Positions 17,350-25,664 of a stretch of 60,238 nt of DNA are shown here, piece by piece. The stretch covers positions 1-60,238 of the forward strand of contig PBAO01000072.1 of assembly GCA_002715985.1 (NCBI GenBank). Direction: 5' to 3'. Origin of the DNA: Lysobacterales bacterium (GTDB lineage: Bacteria > Pseudomonadota > Gammaproteobacteria > Nevskiales > Salinisphaeraceae). The notes below the pieces were generated by a model, which worked only from the letters and a program-made list of their open reading frames with translations, was not told where the DNA came from and made no database searches. Numbering within the stretch: position 1 is the stretch's first letter; every line of letters begins with the position of its first letter. The translations under genes and the position numbers were made by a program.

Positions 17350-18699
17350 TCAAGCGGGCAGCGCGCCGCGGCGCTCGTCCGGATGGGTCAACAAGCGATC
17401 GGCACGCCGGGCAGCCTCGTCGAGCCGAGCCGCGTCGCGCGGGTTGTGGATATTGGGCTGGGCCGCGGTTTCGAGCGCTTCTGCATGGGCATGCAGCAGG
17501 TCGCGATCGCCAGCACGCCCAACGAACTCGCCGCATTCACCCAGACGATCGAGCATATGGATAGCCGCATTCACGTCGGTAGCGAAATAACAGCGCAGCT
17601 GATCGAAGATGGCGTTGGCCAGAGTCTCGAAATCGAATACGGGCACCCACAGGCGCAGGACATCGTCGCCATCCCGATGGATCGGCGAGGGCATGCGTCG
17701 GCGCGCCAGACGGTTGAGTGATGCCGTGAGCCAGTCCAGACAGCTCATGGCGGTGTAGGGGTCGTTGGTGCCGGGCGACAGGGCACGCGCGGCAATCTCG
17801 ACCAGCTCGTTGACCAGGAACATGACATCCTGTGGCTTGGTGCGTTGGCTGCCGATGGCATAGGCGCCTTGTACGGTGCTCTCGATATCGCTGTCCGCCA
17901 GCGCGCTGGCCGGCCAGACACGGGCCAGAATCTGTCGTTCGGCCACGAAATCGCCCGGTACGCGATTCACGCGCACCACCAGATCATGCCGGCAGGCGGC
18001 ATTCACGATGGTGGCGTGCATCAGATTCTGGATATAGCCGTTCCGGGTCGCCCGGATGGGGGCCGAGCGCTCGAGGAAATCGGCGGGCAGGGCGGTGGCC
18101 GGCTGGCACTCCGCGGGCTCGCGCGAGCGATCGTCGAAGGCCTCGATCGCGCGGTCCAGATCTGCCGCGATATCGGCGATGACGTTGGAGACATGCAACG
18201 ATTCGGCAATGTGATGGATGAAATAGATCAGTACCGCCAGGCTGGCCATCGCCAGCACGATCGCGAACAGGATCGACAGATGCGGCACGAACGTGCCCCC
18301 GGTGTCGTTACTGGCCTGAATCGTGCGCAGTAGCAGCAGACAATAGGTGAAGGTGGCCAGAAACGTGCCCAGCGTGACCTGATTGCCCTTGTCGCTCATG
18401 AAATTGGTGAGCAGGCGCGGCCCGAGGATCGTGGTGGTATAGGACAGGGCCGCGATCGTGATCGAGAACGTCACGCCGGCTACACCGATCATCGAGCCGG
18501 CCACCGTGGTCAGCACGTCGCGCGCGCCAGAAGCCTGTACGCGATAGACCCAGGGCACGGCATCGATCCAGTCGTTGCCCAGCCAGCCGTCGGCGGCGGC
18601 CAGCAGAAACGACAGCAGAGCCGCGCCCAGCGACATCACCGAGGGAATGAACCAGTAGCTGGTCTGGAGCGCCGTCCAGAGCTTGACGAGTTTGGCCAC
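17350..18699 (-). CDS. DUF2254 inner membrane protein
   Basis: A 449-residue protein of the DUF2254 family. Four hydrophobic segments lie in the first 200 residues (near 12-35, 60-90, 110-130, 155-180 after the start), separated by the conserved segment GVTFSITIAALSYTTTILGPRLL, and the remainder is a soluble C-terminal domain containing ALSPGTNDPYTAM, a stretch highly conserved in the family. The start is the GTG at 18697-18699 with GGAG seven bases upstream; an earlier in-frame start would overlap the divergent macrodomain gene and add a non-membrane tail. The biochemical role is unknown; relatives are sometimes described as predicted membrane proteins near transport genes. Confidence 0.85.
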   Translation of the reverse strand: MAKLVKLWTALQTSYWFIPSVMSLGAALLSFLLAAADGWLGNDWIDAVPWVYRVQASGARDVLTTVAGSMIGVAGVTFSITIAALSYTTTILGPRLLTNFMSDKGNQVTLGTFLATFTYCLLLLRTIQASNDTGGTFVPHLSILFAIVLAMASLAVLIYFIHHIAESLHVSNVIADIAADLDRAIEAFDDRSREPAECQPATALPADFLERSAPIRATRNGYIQNLMHATIVNAACRHDLVVRVNRVPGDFVAERQILARVWPASALADSDIESTVQGAYAIGSQRTKPQDVMFLVNELVEIAARALSPGTNDPYTAMSCLDWLTASLNRLARRRMPSPIHRDGDDVLRLWVPVFDFETLANAIFDQLRCYFATDVNAAIHMLDRLGECGEFVGRAGDRDLLHAHAEALETAAQPNIHNPRDAARLDEAARRADRLLTHPDERRGALPA

Positions 18700-18754
18700 G
18701 CAGGCTCCATCGCGTAAACATGGGGCAACTTTACAGGCACACAGGGCACGAGCT

Positions 18755-19285
18755 ATGCAGCGCGCCATCGGCGAGATGACCATCGAATGCATCAGGGGCG
18801 ATATCACCGACCAGGGCGATATCGAGGTGATCGTCAACGCGGCCAACCAACAGCTCAAGGGCGGCGGCGGGGTCGACGGTGCCATTCACCGTGCGGCCGG
18901 GCCGGAACTGGTCGAGGCCAGCCGCGCACTGGCGCCCATCGATGCCGGGCAGGCCGTGATCACCCCGGCCTTCGAGCTCCCCAACGATTGGGTGGTGCAC
19001 TGTGCCGGGCCGGTCTATTCGGATCATCCCGACGTACCCCGGCGGCTGGCGGCGTGTTATCGCACGGCGATCGAGCTGGCCGAAGACAAGGCCGCGGCCT
19101 CGATCGCGTTCCCGGCGATTTCAGCCGGCATCTATGGGTATCCGCTGAACGAGGCCGCCACGATCGCCATGGAAACCGTGGGCGAGGCCGCGCGTTCGGT
19201 TCTCTGCCTGCGCCGTGCCCGGTTCGTGCTGTTCTCCGACGAGGCTCACGATGCCTTTGCCGAGGCACTATCCATACAGAGCTGA
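18755..19285 (+). CDS. macrodomain protein, probable O-acetyl-ADP-ribose deacetylase
   Basis: A 176-residue single macrodomain. It has the ADP-ribose-binding signature of the MacroD/YmdB group: GDITDQ near residue 16, VIVNAANQQLKGGGGVDGAIHRAAG (Asn and the Gly-rich loop) and FPAISAGIYGYPLNEAA for the second phosphate loop. YmdB-like enzymes remove acetyl from O-acetyl-ADP-ribose or ADP-ribose from acidic residues. Start chosen at 18755; the preceding open frame overlaps the divergent DUF2254 gene. The two starts are 55 bp apart, so they must share a very compact regulatory region. Confidence 0.9.
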   Translation: MQRAIGEMTIECIRGDITDQGDIEVIVNAANQQLKGGGGVDGAIHRAAGPELVEASRALAPIDAGQAVITPAFELPNDWVVHCAGPVYSDHPDVPRRLAACYRTAIELAEDKAAASIAFPAISAGIYGYPLNEAATIAMETVGEAARSVLCLRRARFVLFSDEAHDAFAEALSIQS

Positions 19286-19375
19286 TGCCGCCGGCTGCAT
19301 CGGTTGCCGGTTCCGGTACGTTGGTTACACGTGAAACGCTTGTTTTATCAGCATTTCTGCCAAGAGGACATCACC

Positions 19376-19870
19376 GTGGCGCAATCCCATAAAGACATCC
19401 TGATCGAATGGCTACAAGAGGCGCATGCCTTTGCCAAGCACGGCGAGACGATGCTCTCCGGGCGCACCGACGCGCTCGAGGATGAGTATCCCGAGCTGGC
19501 GGCCCGCCTGCGCGAGCATGTCGACGAAACCCGGGCCCATCAGAAAGAGCTTGCCGCGCTGCTGGCCGATCTGGGCAGCGACGTCTCCAAGGCCAAGGAC
19601 ATCGGCGGCAAAGTGTCGGCCGTGGGCCATTCCTGGGGCACCCAGATGAGCGGGGAAACGGCTGTACAGAGCGTTGCCGCCAGCATCGCCTTCGAGCACT
19701 TCGAGATCGCCAACTATCGGGCGCTGGTCACCACGGCCGAGGCCGCGGATGAAAGCCAGGCCAAGGCCAAGCTCGAATCGCTCGTGGCCGATGACGTCGC
19801 CATGGCCAAATGGCTGGAGGACGTCCTGGTGGACACCACCCGGCACTATCTGACCGCGCAGCACGAGTAA
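19376..19870 (+). CDS. ferritin-like DUF892 (YciE/YciF) family protein
   Basis: A 164-residue helical protein of the DUF892 ferritin-like group. Putative metal ligands are spread over four helices: Glu in LQEAHAF, the pair in REHVDETRAH (ExxxTxxH), Glu/His in FEHFEIANY and Asp/Glu in the last helix. Relatives are stress-induced and dimeric, with a di-iron site; the E. coli homologues YciE/YciF are part of the general stress response. The start is GTG at 19376 with AAGAGGA at ideal spacing. A possible promoter (TTGGTT, 16 bp, TTTTAT) and the near-palindrome GTTACACGTGAAAC lie just upstream. Confidence 0.8.
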   Translation: MAQSHKDILIEWLQEAHAFAKHGETMLSGRTDALEDEYPELAARLREHVDETRAHQKELAALLADLGSDVSKAKDIGGKVSAVGHSWGTQMSGETAVQSVAASIAFEHFEIANYRALVTTAEAADESQAKAKLESLVADDVAMAKWLEDVLVDTTRHYLTAQHE

Positions 19871-19942
19871 GGTCGAAAGTCGTATAGGTCGGGGCGCGGC
19901 CAGCTGGCATCGTCAACGCATTGCCTTTTGATCGTGCCCGCC

Positions 19943-21850
19943 ATGACCGTATCGCCTGCGACACGCTACGCCGCAGATTTCGAGCTTGCCCGGACCGACC
20001 CCGCGGCCTTCTGGGGCCGCGAGGCCGGCCATATCCGCTGGATGAGCGAGCCGGAAAGCGTGCTCGATGCCCGCGCGGCCCCGTTCTATTCGTGGTACGT
20101 GGGGGCCACGCTCAATACCTGTGACAACTGTGTGGATCGTCACGTCGACGCCGGCCACGGCGAGCGCGTGGCGCTCATTCACGACAGCCCGGTCACAAAC
20201 AGCGTCACCCGGCTGACCTACGATGAGCTCTTGGTCCGCGTGGCGCGCTTTGCCGGGGCCATTGCCGCCCAGGGCGTGGAAAAGGGCGACCGGGTGATCA
20301 TCTATATGCCGATGATCCCCGAGGCGGTGATCGCCATGCTGGCCTGTGCACGTATCGGTGCGGTGCACTCGGTGGTCTTCGGCGGCTTTGCCGGGCCGGA
20401 ACTGGCCAAGCGCATCGACGACGCAACCCCCAAACTCGTGATCTCGGCCTCCTGCGGCATCGAGCCGGGGCGGGTGGTGGCTTACAAGCCGCTGCTCGAC
20501 CACGCCATCGAGTTGGCCGCGCACAAGGTCGAGCGCTGCATCATCATCCAGCGTGACACCCAGCCCTGTGATCTCGTCGCCGGGCGCGATATCGACTGGC
20601 ACGAGGCTGTTGCCAACGCTCGTCCGGCCGACTGCGTGGCAGTGGCGGCCACCGATCCGCTCTATATTCTGTACACCTCCGGCACCACGGGCCGGCCCAA
20701 GGGCGTGGTACGCGACAACGGCGGGCATGCTGTGGCCATGCACTACTCCGCCCGGGCCGTGTACGGCCTCACCCCGCAGGATACGTTCTGGACCGCCTCG
20801 GACGTGGGTTGGGTGGTCGGCCATTCGTATTGTGTGTATGCGCCGCTGCTGCTGGGCTGCACCACGGTCATCTACGAGGGCAAGCCTGTCGGTACGCCCG
20901 ATGCCGGGGCGTTCTGGCGCGTGATCGAAGACCACGGCGTGAACGTGTTCTTCACCGCACCCACGGCTTTTCGGGCGATCAAGAAAGTGGATCCGGAAGG
21001 TCAGGCAGCCGCCGGCCATGATGTGTCCTGCCTGCGTGCGCTGTTTCTGGCCGGCGAGCACTGTGACCCGGATACCGCGGCCTGGGCAGCCCGGCACCTG
21101 AACGTGCCCGTGGTCGATCACTGGTGGCAGACCGAGACCGCCTGGGCCATCACCGCCAATCCGCTGGGCATCGCGGATCTGGCCGTGCCCCGCGGTTCGG
21201 CGGGCCGGCCCATGCCGGGCTATGACGTCCACGTGCTGGGCCCCGACGGTCGGGCGGTTGCCAGCGACGAAATGGGCGATATCGCGATCCGCCTGCCGCT
21301 GCCGCCGGGCACGCTGACCACCCTCTGGAACAACGACACCCGCTACGTCGAGGCGTATCTATCGGCCTACGAAGGCTATTATCGCTCGGGCGATGCCGGC
21401 TATTTCGACGCGGATAACAATCTGTGGGTGATGAGCCGTATCGACGACATCATCAACGTGGCCGGGCACCGGCTGTCCACCGGGATGATCGAGGAGATCG
21501 TGGCCGCGCATGCCGACGTGGCCGAGGCCGCGGTCATCGGTGCACGCGATGCCGACAAGGGCCAGCTGCCGGTGGCCCTGGTGGTTCTGAAGGCCGGCTG
21601 CGAGCGCCCCGAGGCCGAGATCGTGGCCGAGCTGATCGCGGCCGTGCGCGAGGCGATCGGCCCGGTGGCAGCATTCAAGAAAGCCGTGATCGTCGAGCGA
21701 CTGCCCAAGACCCGCTCGGGCAAGACCGTACGGGCTACGCTGCGCCAGATCGCCGACGGCGACGAGGTCCAGATCCCGGCCACCATCGACGATGCGACCG
21801 GCCTGGACGAGATCGCCGAGCGGCTGGCGACTATCGGTTACGGGCGCTGA
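19943..21850 (+). CDS. prpE: acyl-CoA synthetase, PrpE (propionate-CoA ligase) type
   Basis: A 635-residue AMP-forming acyl-CoA synthetase with the acetyl/propionyl-CoA synthetase architecture. The N-terminal ACAS domain (AAFWGREAGHIRWM) precedes the AMP-binding core with LYTSGTTGRPKGVVRD near residue 250, WQTETAWAI near 400 and the hinge YYRSGDAGYFD. The C-terminal domain has the acetylatable/catalytic lysine in LPKTRSGKTVR. The motif order and the DVGWVVGHSYCVYAPLL segment fit PrpE better than Acs, but acetate or other short acids cannot be excluded. It makes acyl-CoA from acid, ATP and CoA. Start at ATG 19943 gives the normal N-terminus; no strong ribosome site is seen. No methylcitrate genes are nearby. 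Confidence 0.85.
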   Translation: MTVSPATRYAADFELARTDPAAFWGREAGHIRWMSEPESVLDARAAPFYSWYVGATLNTCDNCVDRHVDAGHGERVALIHDSPVTNSVTRLTYDELLVRVARFAGAIAAQGVEKGDRVIIYMPMIPEAVIAMLACARIGAVHSVVFGGFAGPELAKRIDDATPKLVISASCGIEPGRVVAYKPLLDHAIELAAHKVERCIIIQRDTQPCDLVAGRDIDWHEAVANARPADCVAVAATDPLYILYTSGTTGRPKGVVRDNGGHAVAMHYSARAVYGLTPQDTFWTASDVGWVVGHSYCVYAPLLLGCTTVIYEGKPVGTPDAGAFWRVIEDHGVNVFFTAPTAFRAIKKVDPEGQAAAGHDVSCLRALFLAGEHCDPDTAAWAARHLNVPVVDHWWQTETAWAITANPLGIADLAVPRGSAGRPMPGYDVHVLGPDGRAVASDEMGDIAIRLPLPPGTLTTLWNNDTRYVEAYLSAYEGYYRSGDAGYFDADNNLWVMSRIDDIINVAGHRLSTGMIEEIVAAHADVAEAAVIGARDADKGQLPVALVVLKAGCERPEAEIVAELIAAVREAIGPVAAFKKAVIVERLPKTRSGKTVRATLRQIADGDEVQIPATIDDATGLDEIAERLATIGYGR

Positions 21851-22358
21851 GATCCATGGCCATCAGATAATCGTCCATCACATACCCGTGGCCGATCGCC
21901 TTGGCGTGCTCGGCCACGACCACGAACCCGGCGCGCTGGTAGAACGCGATGCTGGCGGTGTTGTGGCGATTCACGCGTAGCGTGAGTCGGCGCGCGCCGG
22001 CTGCGCGTGCGGCATCGATCAAGTATGCGAGCAGCCGGCGGCCGATGCCCTGACCACGGGCCGAGGCGTCGAGATAAAGCTTGTCCAGCAGCATGGTGGC
22101 GGGCTCTGGCCCCGGGGCCAGAGCGGCGTAGCCCAGCGCTTGCCCGGCCTGCTCGGCCAGGTAGAACACGGTGCCGGCCTCTTCGGCCGCGGCAAGCGCT
22201 GTCGGTGTATAGCCGTGGGCCAGCATGTAATCGACCTGGGCGCGGCCGATGATCGGTGCGTAGTGCGCAGGCCAGATGCGATGCGCCAGCTCACGGATTG
22301 CGGCCCGATCGGCCGGGCCCTGCGCACGCCGAATCGAGATATCAGCGTCTGCCGTCAT
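21831..22358 (-). CDS. GNAT-family N-acetyltransferase
   Basis: A 175-residue GNAT enzyme. The acetyl-CoA-binding signature is visible (LDKLYLDASARGQGIGRRLLAYL, near residue 95), with the preceding beta-bulge strand and the later NRHNTASIAFYQRAGFV typical of the fold. Such enzymes acetylate amines or N-termini; this one resembles uncharacterised small-molecule acetyltransferases. The start ATG at 22358 lies inside the end of the preceding DUF1992 gene (17-bp overlap), so the two are probably translationally coupled. The 3' end overlaps the convergent acyl-CoA synthetase gene by 20 bp. Confidence 0.85.
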   Translation of the reverse strand: MTADADISIRRAQGPADRAAIRELAHRIWPAHYAPIIGRAQVDYMLAHGYTPTALAAAEEAGTVFYLAEQAGQALGYAALAPGPEPATMLLDKLYLDASARGQGIGRRLLAYLIDAARAAGARRLTLRVNRHNTASIAFYQRAGFVVVAEHAKAIGHGYVMDDYLMAMDLSARNR

Positions 22359-22740
22359 CGGTCTCGTCATCCCCATGAGCCAGGTGTTGGCGCAGGGCCC
22401 CGCCGTAGGTGCGATCGGCCAACAGCGCCCGGCCACGGCGCGAGGTCGACAACTGTGTCTCGATCCAGCGCGCCCGACGGCTCAGACGCTCGTGCGTCTC
22501 GGACTCGGGCAGGGCCTGTGCCAGCAGATCCTCGACCTCGCGCAGCTCGCGGTGGGTCTGGATTTCGGCCGGCACGAAGCCGGCGTTCTTGAGCAGACGA
22601 TAGCCCGCGCGCAGCTCGGCCGGCACGTGGCGGGCCTCATCCGGCGGCAGGGGTTGGCCCTGGCCGGGCAGGTTGTCCAGATCGCCGTTATCGATCGCGG
22701 TCTGGATATGGGCGTCGGCGAGTTGGTCGAGTAGGCTCAT
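22342..22740 (-). CDS. DUF1992 (DnaJ-like) protein
   Basis: A 132-residue protein of the DUF1992 family, which contains a conserved region found C-terminal to J-domains in some DnaJ-like proteins; here no J-domain is present. It starts MSLLDQLADAHIQTAIDNGDLDNLPGQGQPL, the hallmark of the family, with the conserved NLPGQG and LLKNAGFVP segments. The start is the ATG at 22738-22740 because this reproduces the usual N-terminus; the open frame further upstream runs into the divergent hydrolase promoter. Function unknown. First gene of a two-gene unit with the GNAT gene. Confidence 0.87.
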   Translation of the reverse strand: MSLLDQLADAHIQTAIDNGDLDNLPGQGQPLPPDEARHVPAELRAGYRLLKNAGFVPAEIQTHRELREVEDLLAQALPESETHERLSRRARWIETQLSTSRRGRALLADRTYGGALRQHLAHGDDETDDGRR

Positions 22741-22801
22741 CGGTCTGGATTGTAGCGTGCGCGTGCTGCTTCGGTGCGCGCTCGAATCAGGATACGATTT
22801 T

Positions 22802-23764
22802 ATGACGGAGTTTCTGGCCCCCGCACTCGACGGTGCCGACGTGATCGAGCGCTGCGAGATCGGCGGCATGACGATCGCTTATGAAACCTTCGGCCGGCCC
22901 GAGAATCCGGCATTGCTGCTGATCGTGGGCCTGGGCATGCAGCTGCGTGCCTGGCCGGATGCCTTTTGTCGGGCGCTGGCCGATACGGGGCTCTACGTCA
23001 TTCGTTTCGATAACCGCGATATCGGTCTGTCGAGCCAGTTCAAGACGAAAAAGCCGTATCCGTCGCCGATCAAGGCGTTCGTTCGCGGGGTGATGAAACG
23101 CGATATCGGTGCCCCTTATGACCTGTATGCCATGGCCGACGATGCCACCGGCCTGCTTGATCATCTGGGCGTGACCGAGGTCCATGTGGTGGGGGTCTCC
23201 ATGGGCGGCATGATCGCCCAGATCCTGGCTGCGCGGGAGCCGGAGCGGGTCAAGACCCTCACCTCGATCATGTCGACCTCCGGGCACCCCGAACTGCCGC
23301 GCAGCCGTCTGGCCGTGCTGCGGCGTCTGGCCAAGAAACCGAAAAGCCGCGCGCCGGACGACGTGGCCGTGCAGATGGCCAAGACCATGCGCATGATCGG
23401 CAGCACCGACCCGAAGCTCGCGCGCAGCGAAGCCGACTGGTATCGCGAATGTCTGAAAAACGCCGAGCGAGCGTATTCACCGGCCGGCACACATCGCCAG
23501 ATGCTGGCCGTGCTCTCGGCCACCTCGCGCCGCGACATCCTGAAAACGATCCGTCAGCCGGCGCTGGTCATCCACGGCAAGGCCGACCCGCTCCTGCCCG
23601 TGGCCCACGGGCGCGATACCGCGGCCCACCTGCCCAATGTCCATTACGAAGAGATCGCCGGCCTGGGCCATGATCTGCCGCCGCGGCTGTTGCCGCGCTA
23701 CGTAACCTGGATACGTGCCCTCATCAACGGCGAACTGGCCATGGATAACGCTCACGGCGCATAG
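22802..23764 (+). CDS. alpha/beta-hydrolase (esterase-like)
   Basis: A 320-residue cytoplasmic alpha/beta hydrolase. The oxyanion region is LLLIVGLGMQLRAWP, the nucleophile elbow is GVSMGGM (Ser near 141), the acid lies in HGKADPLLP and the His in AGLGHDLPPR. The pattern (MTIAYETFGRPENPALLLIVGLG, FDNRDIGLSS) matches a common group of bacterial hydrolases related to the aclacinomycin methylesterase RdmC, though no polyketide genes are here. The start ATG at 22802 gives the typical N-terminus. It converges on the glycosyltransferase gene, and the two coding ends overlap by 13 bp. Confidence 0.85.
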   Translation: MTEFLAPALDGADVIERCEIGGMTIAYETFGRPENPALLLIVGLGMQLRAWPDAFCRALADTGLYVIRFDNRDIGLSSQFKTKKPYPSPIKAFVRGVMKRDIGAPYDLYAMADDATGLLDHLGVTEVHVVGVSMGGMIAQILAAREPERVKTLTSIMSTSGHPELPRSRLAVLRRLAKKPKSRAPDDVAVQMAKTMRMIGSTDPKLARSEADWYRECLKNAERAYSPAGTHRQMLAVLSATSRRDILKTIRQPALVIHGKADPLLPVAHGRDTAAHLPNVHYEEIAGLGHDLPPRLLPRYVTWIRALINGELAMDNAHGA

Positions 23765-24879
23765 GTTCGCCCGCGCCATGTACGGCCGCGCCCACGGCGT
23801 GCGGCGACAAGTGCACGCCACTGCAGGGCCAGCGTCGCGACGACGGCTGCCGGGTGCAGCACCACAGCCAGAGCGCGCTGGCCCGTGGCACGGGCCACGG
23901 CAAGCCGCGCGCCGGCAAGCAGGACGACAGCAAGGGCGGCAAGCCCGAGCGCGTGGTTCGAGGCCGTGAACAGGGCCGCGATCAGCACGGCGAACGGCCA
24001 CAGATGCCCGCCGGCCAAAAGCCCTGTCCAGACCGGCAGCGCCCGTGGCGTGGCCATGCCCTCGGTCGCGTCCTTGGAAAACCCGCGCCAGGCGCTTAAA
24101 AACCCATCGTACATCCGACAACGGGCCAGCCCCGCGGCATTGAACAGATCCGTGGCATGGCCGGCCCGGCGCACATTGGCCGGCAGGTGCAGCCCGTCGT
24201 GCATACGCGTGGCGATCGCGGCGTGTCCGCCGGCCGCGGCATAGGCCGTGCGTGTGACCGCCATCAGCTGCCCACAGCCGGCCGCCAGACTCGGCGCGCG
24301 CCGCAGCAGGCGGGCCAGGCCCAGCGGCAGATAGCCCAGCAGCAGCACCGGAATCATCGGCACCAGCAGCGTTTCGCCCCAGGTACCGGTGGGCTGGTTC
24401 GGAAAGCCACTGGCAAGGCCCAGCCTGCGCCCGTGCAACCAGGCGGTGGCTCGGGCCAGCGCGTCAGGGGCCAGATGCACGTCGGCATCGATGAAGATCA
24501 GGGTGTCGTGTCCGGCCGCAGCGGCCAGTTGGGCACAGGCATGTTGCTTGCCGTTCAGGCCGGCCGGAAGCGGCGCGCCGGGGATCAGTCGCACACGCGC
24601 ATCGTGTGCGGCCAGGGCGCTGACCTGATCTGGCGTATCGTCGCTCGAGCCGTCGTCGAGCACGATGACTTCGAGCTCGATATTGTGGCTGGCCAGCGCC
24701 GCCTCCAGCGTGGCGCGGATGCGCGCGCCTTCATCGCGCGCCGGGATGAGCAATGATACGGCGCGCTCGGGCACGGTCTCCGACACCCGCGCCGGCACTC
24801 GGAACAACGCCAGATTGAACACGGTGAGTCCGGCATACAGTCCCGCCAGCGCCAGCGCGATCCAGGCCGCGATGATCAT
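23752..24879 (-). CDS. family 2 glycosyltransferase, CrtQ-like (carotenoid glycosylation)
   Basis: A 375-residue membrane-associated glycosyltransferase, last gene of the pigment operon. An N-terminal membrane helix (residues 1-25) is followed by a GT2 core: LLIPARDEG, VLDDGSSDDT and IDADVHLA (the DxD metal site), then a C-terminal region with further hydrophobic helices. The organisation matches the CrtQ type, which attaches glucose to the carboxyl group of diaponeurosporenoic acid in staphyloxanthin synthesis. Its start overlaps the preceding acyltransferase stop by 4 bp (ATGA). Other GT2 roles are possible, but the neighbours make carotenoid glycosylation the best inference. Confidence 0.82.
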   Translation of the reverse strand: MIIAAWIALALAGLYAGLTVFNLALFRVPARVSETVPERAVSLLIPARDEGARIRATLEAALASHNIELEVIVLDDGSSDDTPDQVSALAAHDARVRLIPGAPLPAGLNGKQHACAQLAAAAGHDTLIFIDADVHLAPDALARATAWLHGRRLGLASGFPNQPTGTWGETLLVPMIPVLLLGYLPLGLARLLRRAPSLAAGCGQLMAVTRTAYAAAGGHAAIATRMHDGLHLPANVRRAGHATDLFNAAGLARCRMYDGFLSAWRGFSKDATEGMATPRALPVWTGLLAGGHLWPFAVLIAALFTASNHALGLAALAVVLLAGARLAVARATGQRALAVVLHPAAVVATLALQWRALVAARRGRGRTWRGRTYAP

Positions 24880-25664
24880 CGCCGCGGGGTTTGATCGTGG
24901 CGGGCATCGAAACGCCGGCCCCTCAGCGCGGCGTTGACCCGCCGGCCCAGGTCATAGACACCGCCGACGCCCGCGCGCCCGGCGATCAGGGTGTCGAAAT
25001 CGGCCGGTTGTCGGGCCGTTGCGGTATCAGCCAGCGTGTCCATGCGGTGCGTCAGTGCCGTGCTCAGGGCATCGGGGCTGGCTTCGGGCGCCGGAATCGG
25101 CGTACCGAAGCCGCACAGCGCCTCGGGCTGTTTTTCTTGCCAGAACGGGTATTCGATCGCCAGCGGTACGGCCACGGCATTGGGTACGCGGGCCAACAGC
25201 CGGGCCAGGCCGGGGCGCAGCGTGACCGGGCGCGCCCGCGGATCGGCGAAGCCGCCCTGAGCTGTCACCCAGAGCATGCGATCCGGGCTTGCCAGCAGGC
25301 CTTCGGCCACGCGAAGAAAACGCGCGGCCCCGCGATAGCCCACGGTGTCGATGCCGAAAATGCCGAAACGCCGCAGAATCCGGTATTGACCCAGTGCGGC
25401 GGCGTCCATTGGCCCGTAGCTGTCACGATCGGCAAACAGCCGCCCGGCCAGCACGAGAAAAACCGCGGGGTCCCACCAGGCCGGGTGATTGGAATAAACC
25501 ACGAGCGGGGCCTCGGCAGGCAGCGCGGGCAGGCCGGGCCGGGCGAGACGCAGGGCGTTGAATGATCTTGCGATCTGGCGCTGCATCACCCACGTGAAAA
25601 ACGCCGTGGCCAGCGCCGAGCGCTGGGCCATTACGGCCTCGGCCGCGGGTGATGCCCGGCTCAC
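24876..25664 (-). CDS. PlsC-type lysophospholipid/carotenoid acyltransferase
   Basis: A 262-residue acyltransferase with the catalytic HX4D motif in SNHPAWWDPAV (near residue 59) and the later substrate-site motif QGGFADPRARP. This is the LPLAT/PlsC fold, which moves fatty acyl groups from acyl-CoA or acyl-ACP to an alcohol. In this operon it would be expected to acylate the sugar of the carotenoid glucoside, the step done in staphylococci by the unrelated CrtO. It overlaps its neighbours by 4 bp on both sides, indicating coupled translation. No membrane anchor beyond one weak N-terminal segment. Assignment to the pigment pathway is by context. Confidence 0.82.
   Translation of the reverse strand: MSRASPAAEAVMAQRSALATAFFTWVMQRQIARSFNALRLARPGLPALPAEAPLVVYSNHPAWWDPAVFLVLAGRLFADRDSYGPMDAAALGQYRILRRFGIFGIDTVGYRGAARFLRVAEGLLASPDRMLWVTAQGGFADPRARPVTLRPGLARLLARVPNAVAVPLAIEYPFWQEKQPEALCGFGTPIPAPEASPDALSTALTHRMDTLADTATARQPADFDTLIAGRAGVGGVYDLGRRVNAALRGRRFDARHDQTPRR

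Noticed and set aside
15156-17564. 802-codon plus-strand open frame opposite oligopeptidase B
   Set aside because: It mirrors the GC-rich coding frame of the peptidase, shows no recognisable domain and has Gly/Arg-rich, low-complexity composition typical of antisense shadows.
19913-21232. 439-codon minus-strand open frame opposite the acyl-CoA synthetase
   Set aside because: His/Gly/Arg-rich shadow; the plus-strand frame carries all adenylate-forming motifs.
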